Assembly (NCBI GenBank): GCA_026710425.1
Contig: JAPORB010000230.1
Span: 1 to 37,619, forward strand
Length of the DNA stretch: 37,619 bases
Direction of reading: 5' to 3'
From: Gammaproteobacteria bacterium
Lineage (GTDB): Bacteria; Pseudomonadota; Gammaproteobacteria; Pseudomonadales; Pseudohongiellaceae
A program made the translations under genes and the position numbers. This document shows positions 30,562 through 37,619 of the stretch, in pieces; the first letter of the stretch is position 1; each line of letters begins with the position of its first letter. Under the pieces are notes generated by a model. It searched no databases, was not told where the DNA came from, and saw only the letters and a list, made by a program, of their open reading frames with translations.

Positions 30562-33366
30562 ATGAATATTTTCAGTAAGGTATTTGGCAGCAGTAACACT
30601 CGCAAACTCAGGAAACTGCAAAAGACTGTTGCTACCGTAAACAGTTTTGAAACGCAGTTGCAGTCTCTGTCCGAGGAGGATTTGAGGGCAAAAACTGTTG
30701 AGTTTCGTCAGCGTCTAGCCAGTGGTGAAAGCACCGACAATCTTCTGCCGGAAGCCTTTGCCGTGGTCAGGGAGGCCAGCCGAAGAACCTTGGGACTCAG
30801 GCACTTCGATGTACAACTGATCGGCGGCATGGTGCTGCATCAGGGCAGCATCTCCGAGATGCGAACCGGGGAGGGCAAGACCCTTGTGGCCACTCTTCCG
30901 GCCTATCTCAACGCCTTGGACGGCAAGGGAGTTCATATCGTTACCGTTAACGAGTATCTGGCCGAGCGAGATGCTCGGTGGATGGGGCCGATCTATAACT
31001 TTCTGGACCTAAGTGTGGGAGTGATCAAGTCAGGTCAGGCTCCGGAACAGAAGAAAGCGGCCTATAGCAGCGATATTATCTACGGGACCAATAATGAGTT
31101 TGGGTTTGATTATCTCCGGGACAATATGGCGTTCAGGCTGGAAGACAGGATGCAGAAGTTACTGCACTTTGCCATTGTCGACGAGGTTGATTCTATTCTT
31201 ATTGATGAAGCCCGCACCCCTCTGATCATCTCTGGAGCGGCAGAGGATAGCTCCCGGCTTTATCAAGCGATAGACAAGCTGGTTCCAAAGCTGGAACGAG
31301 GTGAAAAACAGGAAGTGTCCAAAATGGAGATGATGGACAAGAATTTTGTGCGTGAGGAGTCAGGTCATTTTACGCTGGATGAGAAAAGCCGCACGGTCGA
31401 GTTGACCGAAGCCGGCCATGATCTGGTGGAAAAGATGTTGACTGACCGGGCCTTATTGAAGGAAGGGGAATCTCTGTATGCGGCTACCAACCTCTCATTG
31501 CTGCATCATGTGCAAGCAGGGCTTAAGGCGCATCATCTTTATCATTGCGATGTGGAATACATCGTACAGAACGGGCGAATAGTCCTGATTGATGAACATA
31601 CCGGTCGCACCATGGAAGGACGACGCCTGTCTGAGGGACTGCATCAGGCACTGGAGGCCAAGGAAAAGCTCGAAATTCAAAGCGAAAGTCAAACACTCGC
31701 CTCCACTACCTTTCAGAATTATTTTCGCCTCTACGACAAGCTGGCGGGTATGACAGGAACGGCAGACACGGAAGCTTTTGAGTTCAGTCAAATCTATGGC
31801 CTTGATGTGATAGTGATGCCTACAAACAAACCCATGATCAGAAATGACGTCAATGATGTTGTTTACCTGTCTATGGAAGAGAAGTTTGAAGCGATTGTGA
31901 AGGACATCGTTGAGATTCGTGACCGAGGGGCTCCGGTGTTAGTCGGTACGGCATCCATTGATACCTCTGAGGCACTGTCGCGTTTTCTCAAACAGAAGAA
32001 AATCGGCCATGAGGTATTAAACGCGAAATTTCATGCTAAGGAAGCGGAGATCATTGCCCAGGCTGGTCGCTCTGGTGCAGTGACCATTGCTACCAATATG
32101 GCGGGCCGGGGCACAGATATTGTTCTCGGTGGCAACTGGGAGGCCGAAATTCAGGCCCTGGACAATCCGACCCCCGGTAAGGTTGAGAAAATCAAGGCAG
32201 ACTGGCAACAGCGGCATGATGAGGTCATTGCTGCCGGCGGCTTGCATATCATCGGTACTGAGCGTCACGAATCGAGACGAATTGATAATCAGTTGCGAGG
32301 TCGGTCCGGGCGTCAGGGCGACCCTGGCTATTCCCGATTCTATCTTTCCATGGAAGACAATCTGTTGCGTATCTTTGCCAGTGAAGGGGTTAAAAATTTC
32401 ATGAGCAAGCTTGGCATGGAGAAAGGTGAGGCCATGGAGCATCGCATGATTACCCGCGCCATTGAAAGGGCACAAAAAAAGGTTGAAGGACGCAATTTTG
32501 ATATCCGCAAGCAATTACTGGAATACGATAATGTGGCTAATGATCAGCGCACGATAATTTATCGTCAGCGCAATGAGTTAATGGCCAGTGATAACATTGG
32601 CGATTTGTTGAAGGGAATGCGTACCGAGGTTGTAGCTCAGCTTGTGGATGAATACATACCGCCACAAAGCGTACCGGAGCAATGGGATACGGAAGGTCTT
32701 GAAAATGCCTTAGCTACTGAGTTCAATTGTAGACAGCCAGTACAACAGTGGCTGGATCAGGATGATCAACTCTTTGAAGAACAACTAAAGGAAAAGCTGG
32801 TTGGTATTCTTGAAAGTGCCTATGAGGAAAAGAGCGCGATGGTGGGCGATAACATGCGCCTGTTTGAAAAACAGATTACACTGCAGATTCTGGACAGTCT
32901 GTGGAAAGAACATCTTGCCACCATGGATCAACTGCGACAGGGTATTTTTCTGCGCAGTTATGGTGGTAAAAATCCCCGCCAGGAATACAAGCGGGAAGCC
33001 TTTGCCCTGTTCACAGAACTGCTGGATAACTTGCAACGGGAGTCCATCAAGGTATTGAGTTATGTACAGTTTCGACAGGAAGATCCGGCTGATAGCATTG
33101 AGCGACAACGTCGCATGGAACAGGCCAGGGAGCGCATGGTCTATAAGCATCAGGCGATGTCAGCTCTTACGGGTGAGCAAGTCCAGTCCGCCGCAGTGGC
33201 TGGCGGTCCTGCCCCAGGTCGCTCCGCTCCGCCTTTAGCTCAGTCCAAGCCTAAAAAAACCCAGACCACTCCATTCGTCAGGGATGTGCCCAAAGTTGGC
33301 CGCAACCAGCCCTGCCCATGTGGTTCCGGCAAGAAATACAAAGCCTGCTGTGGCAAACTGGAGTAG
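30562..33366 (+). CDS. secA: Preprotein translocase ATPase SecA
   Basis: [76 protein letters not shown]-terminal zinc motif [21 protein letters not shown]. Confidence 0.98.
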   Translation: MNIFSKVFGSSNTRKLRKLQKTVATVNSFETQLQSLSEEDLRAKTVEFRQRLASGESTDNLLPEAFAVVREASRRTLGLRHFDVQLIGGMVLHQGSISEMRTGEGKTLVATLPAYLNALDGKGVHIVTVNEYLAERDARWMGPIYNFLDLSVGVIKSGQAPEQKKAAYSSDIIYGTNNEFGFDYLRDNMAFRLEDRMQKLLHFAIVDEVDSILIDEARTPLIISGAAEDSSRLYQAIDKLVPKLERGEKQEVSKMEMMDKNFVREESGHFTLDEKSRTVELTEAGHDLVEKMLTDRALLKEGESLYAATNLSLLHHVQAGLKAHHLYHCDVEYIVQNGRIVLIDEHTGRTMEGRRLSEGLHQALEAKEKLEIQSESQTLASTTFQNYFRLYDKLAGMTGTADTEAFEFSQIYGLDVIVMPTNKPMIRNDVNDVVYLSMEEKFEAIVKDIVEIRDRGAPVLVGTASIDTSEALSRFLKQKKIGHEVLNAKFHAKEAEIIAQAGRSGAVTIATNMAGRGTDIVLGGNWEAEIQALDNPTPGKVEKIKADWQQRHDEVIAAGGLHIIGTERHESRRIDNQLRGRSGRQGDPGYSRFYLSMEDNLLRIFASEGVKNFMSKLGMEKGEAMEHRMITRAIERAQKKVEGRNFDIRKQLLEYDNVANDQRTIIYRQRNELMASDNIGDLLKGMRTEVVAQLVDEYIPPQSVPEQWDTEGLENALATEFNCRQPVQQWLDQDDQLFEEQLKEKLVGILESAYEEKSAMVGDNMRLFEKQITLQILDSLWKEHLATMDQLRQGIFLRSYGGKNPRQEYKREAFALFTELLDNLQRESIKVLSYVQFRQEDPADSIERQRRMEQARERMVYKHQAMSALTGEQVQSAAVAGGPAPGRSAPPLAQSKPKKTQTTPFVRDVPKVGRNQPCPCGSGKKYKACCGKLE

Positions 33367-33371
33367 GTGTT

Positions 33372-34589
33372 TTGTCCGATACCGCTGAAACCCCGTCCGA
33401 TGCTCTTGCTGTGGCAGGTGTGCGGCTGGCAGCCGTTGCCAGCGGTGTGAGATATGCGGATCGACTGGACCTGGTACTGGTAGAACTGGGCCACCGCTCC
33501 AGCGTCTGCGGAGTCTTTACCCGCAATGCCTTTTGTGCCGCTCCGGTGGTGGTGGCCAGGCAGCATCTGCAATCAGCCGCAACACGCTATTTTCTGATCA
33601 ATGCCGGCAATGCGAACGCCGGTACTGGTGAACAGGGAGAGGATGCTGCCCTTAAGTGCTGTTCCGAGTTGGCCCGACTGACCGGTGTGACAGCAGAACA
33701 GGTATTGCCCTTTTCCACTGGAGTGATCGGTGAACCACTGCCAGTGCAGAAAATCCTTTCCGCCATGCCAACCTTGTTACGTGAACTGGATGCCAATGGC
33801 TGGCATCGTGCCGCCATGGGCATTATGACCACAGATACCTGTCCCAAACTGGCCAGCAGTTGCTTGACACTGGCTGGGAGGAAAGTCGTAGTCTCCGGGA
33901 TCGCTAAGGGTGCTGGAATGCTCAGACCCAAGATGGCGACCATGCTTGCCTATATATGTACCGATCTGGAAGTCGCCAGGCCGGAATTGCAGTCCTTGTT
34001 GCAGGGTGCGGTCAGCCATAGCTTTAATCGCATTACGGTTGATGGAGATACTTCAACCAACGATAGTTGCATGCTGGCAGCGACTGGGGAAAGCGGCGTC
34101 AGCCTGGCTTCCCTTAGCGAGACAGAGCGTGTGGAATTTGCCGGGGCCCTCGGTGCTCTATGCACACAACTGGCCACAGCACTGATCCGTGATGCTGAGG
34201 GAGCCAGTAAATTTGTCACGGTCACGGTAAGTGGCGGGCTAAATAGCGCAGAGTGCCTGCGGGTTGCCTATACGATCGCCGAGTCACCTTTGGTTAAGAC
34301 TGCGCTGTTTGCATCGGATCCCAACTGGGGTCGTATTCTGGCCGCGGTTGGTCGCAGTGATATTGAGGCACTTGATATCAGCAAAGTGACTATCTTTCTA
34401 GGCGGTGTGTTGGTTGTCGACAAGGGCAGTGTTGCCCCAACCTATCGGGATCAGCTTGGGCAGCAGGAAATGGACCATGATGATATCAGTATTGCTGTCA
34501 AGCTGGGTCGTGGTACTGCCAGTGAAACCGTGTGGACTTCCGACTTATCCCATGACTATGTGCGTATCAACGCCGGATACAGAACCTGA
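33372..34589 (+). CDS. argJ: Glutamate N-acetyltransferase / amino-acid acetyltransferase ArgJ
   Basis: TTG start after secA; VVVARQHL...FLINAGNANAGTGEQG, MGIMTTDTCPK, GIAKGAGMLRPKMATMLAYICTD, FNRITVDGDTSTNDSCMLAA, DPNWGRILAAVGRS, ending VRINAGYRT. Confidence 0.94.
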   Translation: MSDTAETPSDALAVAGVRLAAVASGVRYADRLDLVLVELGHRSSVCGVFTRNAFCAAPVVVARQHLQSAATRYFLINAGNANAGTGEQGEDAALKCCSELARLTGVTAEQVLPFSTGVIGEPLPVQKILSAMPTLLRELDANGWHRAAMGIMTTDTCPKLASSCLTLAGRKVVVSGIAKGAGMLRPKMATMLAYICTDLEVARPELQSLLQGAVSHSFNRITVDGDTSTNDSCMLAATGESGVSLASLSETERVEFAGALGALCTQLATALIRDAEGASKFVTVTVSGGLNSAECLRVAYTIAESPLVKTALFASDPNWGRILAAVGRSDIEALDISKVTIFLGGVLVVDKGSVAPTYRDQLGQQEMDHDDISIAVKLGRGTASETVWTSDLSHDYVRINAGYRT

Positions 34590-34591
34590 AA

Positions 34592-35554
34592 TTGTCCCCG
34601 AGCGCGTCAGTACATGTAGCCGTAGGCGTTATTCGTAATGCAAAAGGCGAGGTATTGATAGCACTACGGTCACCGCAAAGTCATCAGGGAGGCTTGTGGG
34701 AGTTTCCTGGTGGCAAACTTGAAGCAGGTGAGAATGCTTTTGGGGCACTGGGCAGGGAACTTAAGGAAGAACTGGGTCTGCAATTGCAGTCTGCTCATCC
34801 ACTAATCAAAATTACTCATCAATACCCTGACAGGTCGGTCCTGCTTGATGTCTGGAGCGTCTCACATTTTGAGGGTGTGCCGTCAGGTCGTGAGGGTCAG
34901 CCCGTTAAATGGGTGCCGATCAGTGCACTACACAAGGAAAATTTTCCGCCAGCCAATGCACCCATAATCAATACTCTCCAATTACCGGGTGAGATTGCCA
35001 TTACCAGAACCGCCAAAAGTAGGAATGAGTTGATGGCAATTCTGGGTGCTTTGATAAAAAAAGGTTTGCCTGCCATTCAGCTTCGGCAAAAGCAGCTTTC
35101 GGCTGCCGAGTATGCTGACTGGTTCCATGCGGCAACCAGGCTTTGCCAACGACATCAGGTTTTGCTGTTTGCCAATGCTAGCCCAGAGTTAAGTGGCGAA
35201 CTGAATGCGGTCGCCGTTCATTTGACCAGCCGGATATTGATGCAGCAAAACCAGTGTCCGGTGGCTGACGGGGTCCTGCTTAGTGCTGCTTGCCACAATG
35301 CAGAGCAGTTGGCACATGCCGAGGCTCTGGGTGTGCATTTTGCGATGCTTTCCCCGGTATCCACCACTGCCAAGGTCCACGATACCGGGCAGGTTCTTGG
35401 CTGGGATGGATTCCAGGCATTGAGTGACCAGGTCAGCCTGCCGGTCTATGCGCTGGGTGGTTTGAGGAGAAATGAACTAGGTCTTGCTCGTAGATTCGGA
35501 GCCCATGGAATTGCCGGCATTAGGGCTTTTGACAGTGCCGCAGTTGGGGATTGA
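34592..35554 (+). CDS. Nudix hydrolase (MutT-type) fused to a ThiE-like thiamine-phosphate synthase domain
   Basis: Nudix box GKLEAGENAFGALGRELKEELGL; C-terminal TIM-barrel-like LPAIQLRQKQLSAAEYADWF...HFAMLSPVSTTAKV...PVYALGGLRRNELGLARRFGAHGIAGIRAF. Confidence 0.9.
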   Translation: MSPSASVHVAVGVIRNAKGEVLIALRSPQSHQGGLWEFPGGKLEAGENAFGALGRELKEELGLQLQSAHPLIKITHQYPDRSVLLDVWSVSHFEGVPSGREGQPVKWVPISALHKENFPPANAPIINTLQLPGEIAITRTAKSRNELMAILGALIKKGLPAIQLRQKQLSAAEYADWFHAATRLCQRHQVLLFANASPELSGELNAVAVHLTSRILMQQNQCPVADGVLLSAACHNAEQLAHAEALGVHFAMLSPVSTTAKVHDTGQVLGWDGFQALSDQVSLPVYALGGLRRNELGLARRFGAHGIAGIRAFDSAAVGD

Positions 35555-35558
35555 ATAC

Positions 35559-35759
35559 CTATTGCAGCGGGTCTTTCTCGTCTTGCTCCACAGGGTAGAA
35601 GGGTTCGCCCACGATGCTATGTTTCTCTGCGGCCCAGTCTCCTAAGTCAAGTATGCGGCAATGATCACTGCAAAACGGGCGATACTTGTTGTCTTCAGTC
35701 CACGTCACGGGTTTCTGACAGCTCGGGCAGTTAACTATTTTTGGGGTGTTCTGGGTCAT
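35559..35759 (-). CDS. yacG: DNA gyrase inhibitor YacG (zinc protein)
   Basis: VNCPSCQKPVTWTEDNKYRPFCSDHCRILDLGDWAAEKHSI (Cys4 zinc site). Confidence 0.93.
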   Translation of the reverse strand: MTQNTPKIVNCPSCQKPVTWTEDNKYRPFCSDHCRILDLGDWAAEKHSIVGEPFYPVEQDEKDPLQ

Positions 35760-36363
35760 GATCGGTTGCTAGTTCAAGATAGTGCTGGTGGAGGACATTT
35801 ACCCGGTTGGTCAATGAGTTCAATTCCAGATTATTATCCAGGATATCGTCAGCGGCTTCCAATCGTTCCTCTCGCGGCAGTTGTGAGGCGATGATGCCTT
35901 TAATGGTTTGTGGGGAACTGCCATCACGCGCCAAGGTGCGTTGCAATTGACTGGCTTCATCCACATCCACCACCAGTATCCGCTGTACGAGTTTTGATTG
36001 TGAGGTTTCGACCAGCAGTGGCGATTCCAGTATACAGTAAGCACTGGTGCCCATAGCACAGTCGGCTATCCGTGCTGTTATGCGTTCTGCTATCAGAGGA
36101 TGTAGCAGTGCTTCCAGCCATTGTCGTTGTTCGCTGTCAGCAAAAACAATTTGCCTCAGTGCTTTTCGGTCCAAGGATCCACTGCCATCCAGAATCTTCA
36201 TCCCAAAACGAGTGGCTATTGCCTTTAATGCCGGGGAGCCGACTTCCACAACCTCCCTGGCAATTTGGTCAGCATCAATGACCTCAATGCCGAGCTTTCT
36301 GAACTCGCCAGCCACCGTGGATTTACCGCTACCAATGCCTCCGGTCAGGCCTACAACATACAT
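35731..36363 (-). CDS. coaE: Dephospho-CoA kinase CoaE
   Basis: MYVVGLTGGIGSGKSTVAGEFRKLGIEVIDADQIAREVVEVGSPAL; adjacent to yacG and pilD. Confidence 0.96.
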   Translation of the reverse strand: MYVVGLTGGIGSGKSTVAGEFRKLGIEVIDADQIAREVVEVGSPALKAIATRFGMKILDGSGSLDRKALRQIVFADSEQRQWLEALLHPLIAERITARIADCAMGTSAYCILESPLLVETSQSKLVQRILVVDVDEASQLQRTLARDGSSPQTIKGIIASQLPREERLEAADDILDNNLELNSLTNRVNVLHQHYLELATDHDPEHPKNS

Positions 36364-36387
36364 ATTCTACAGCAATTTTGGTCGTAA

Positions 36388-37293
36388 TCAGCCGCCAATG
36401 GCTAACAGGGTCTTGAAGTAAAAATCATAGATCGAGGGTCCCCAAATCATCAGCACAAATCCGGCACCGGCAAGAAATGGACCGAAGGGAATTGGAGTTT
36501 CCCGGTTACTGCCAGCGAAAGCGATCATGGTAATGCCAAACAGGCTGCCAGCCAGCGATGACAAAATTATGAGTGGCAACAGACTTTGCCAGCCCATCCA
36601 GGCTCCAAGTGCGGCCAGCAGTTTGAAATCTCCAAACCCCATGCCTTCCTTGCCGAAAAGCAATTTAAATATCCAAAAGAAGCTCCAGAGGAAAAGGTAG
36701 CCGACTATGGCCCCAAATACGGCATCGTATAGCGAGATCTCGAGACCTAAATGGGTAGCATTCACCAGTAGTCCTGCCCACAGCAAGGGAATTGTGATTT
36801 CATCAGGTAGAATGCCGTAGTCAATATCGATCAGTGTGAGTACGATCAGACTCCAGGTAAAAAGCAGAAGTATTGGGGTTAGCCAGGTAAACCCGAACTT
36901 GCTGGCGATAAGGGCTGAAAGCAGTGCAGTGAGCAGCTCAACACTTGGATAGCGCAGGGAGATTTTGTGCTGACAGTTGGAACATTTGCCACCCAGAAAC
37001 AAGTAGCTGAGTACTGGAATATTTTCGAGGGGACTGAGTGGCTGCTGGCAGTGGGGGCAGTGAGAGCCGGGGAGGGCAAGATTGAAAGTATCGACCTTGG
37101 TTGGGTCGGGATCAGATTTTGTCCCGGCATTGATGCCAGTTATCACGTCGTGTTGAGCTAGCCAGTCGCGTTGTAACATAATTGGCAACCGATAGATTAC
37201 CACATTGAGAAAGCTTCCAACGATCAGCCCTAGGCCGATGCACAAGGTAATCAGCAAACCCGGAGACTGGCGCAGTAGTTCGACAAAGGCCAC
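36388..37293 (-). CDS. pilD: Type IV prepilin peptidase / N-methyltransferase PilD
   Basis: GLIVGSFLNVVIYRLPIMLQRDW, CPHCQQPLSPLENIPVLSYLFLGGKCSNCQHKISLRYPSVE, LIDIDYGILPDEITIP, GEGMGFGDFKLLAALGAWMGW. Confidence 0.95.
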   Translation of the reverse strand: MAFVELLRQSPGLLITLCIGLGLIVGSFLNVVIYRLPIMLQRDWLAQHDVITGINAGTKSDPDPTKVDTFNLALPGSHCPHCQQPLSPLENIPVLSYLFLGGKCSNCQHKISLRYPSVELLTALLSALIASKFGFTWLTPILLLFTWSLIVLTLIDIDYGILPDEITIPLLWAGLLVNATHLGLEISLYDAVFGAIVGYLFLWSFFWIFKLLFGKEGMGFGDFKLLAALGAWMGWQSLLPLIILSSLAGSLFGITMIAFAGSNRETPIPFGPFLAGAGFVLMIWGPSIYDFYFKTLLAIGG

Positions 37294-37452
37294 TCTATTT
37301 AGGCCACGCTAGTAGTTTACCATTATGATATTTTTGGATATTGGCATGATTCTTGGCAAAGCAAATAAAGCACTGAGTCTTAGGAGTTTACGAATCCAAA
37401 TTTCCATATCAAATCTAACAGTAAACCCTGTTAAACCTTATCTACTGGCTCC

Positions 37453-37619
37453 TCATCTTGGCGGTACAGCAACCGATAATTCGCGTAGATAGTCGCCAAA
37501 AGAGGGGATAGGAATCTTATAATGATCCGGCAGGCTTTTCGAACCCATCAACACCCCGGCATGCAAGGCATCAGTCAGAAAGTCATTCGTGGATAGACCC
37601 ATTTTGTTTCTCATTCTCT
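37453..37619 (-). CDS. C-terminal part of an unidentified protein (truncated by window end)
   Basis: Reverse-strand open frame RMRNKMGLSTNDFLTDALHAGVLMGSKSLPDHYKIPIPSFGDYLRELSVAVPPR* with stop at 37453-37455. No family recognised. Confidence 0.45.
   Translation of the reverse strand, partial: RMRNKMGLSTNDFLTDALHAGVLMGSKSLPDHYKIPIPSFGDYLRELSVAVPPR

Noticed and set aside
34592-35554. Nudix-ThiE-like fusion as a novel enzyme
   Set aside because: This fusion next to yacG/coaE is already known in Pseudomonas-type genomes.

Overview
This 37.6-kb window is a conserved chromosomal housekeeping region, most likely gammaproteobacterial. It reads rpsI (3' end) - petA - fused cytochrome b/c1 - sspA - sspB, then a reverse-strand dolP/diaA/lpoA block, then rsmI - rnpB. 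A near-complete dcw cluster follows (mraZ rsmH ftsL ftsI murE murF mraY murD ftsW murG murC ddl ftsQ ftsA ftsZ), then lpxC - M23 peptidase - secA - argJ - Nudix/ThiE-like, and finally reverse-strand yacG - coaE - pilD plus a partial unknown CDS. I found no CRISPR array, prophage, intact transposon or obvious defence system, and I see no strong case for a wholly new multi-gene system. The points most worth checking are: an atypical Rieske cluster-binding box (CPHLFC instead of CTHLGC) next to a fused cytochrome b-c1 gene; four helically phased GTGG boxes just downstream of a predicted promoter ahead of mraZ; an RNase P RNA whose P15 loop seems to lack the GGU motif and whose P3 is short; twin 12-bp palindromes in the FtsZ linker; missing yraN and pilC neighbours; and two unexplained intergenic gaps of about 0.7 and 0.9 kb. 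All calls come from reading the sequence and from recalled family motifs; no database search was run.
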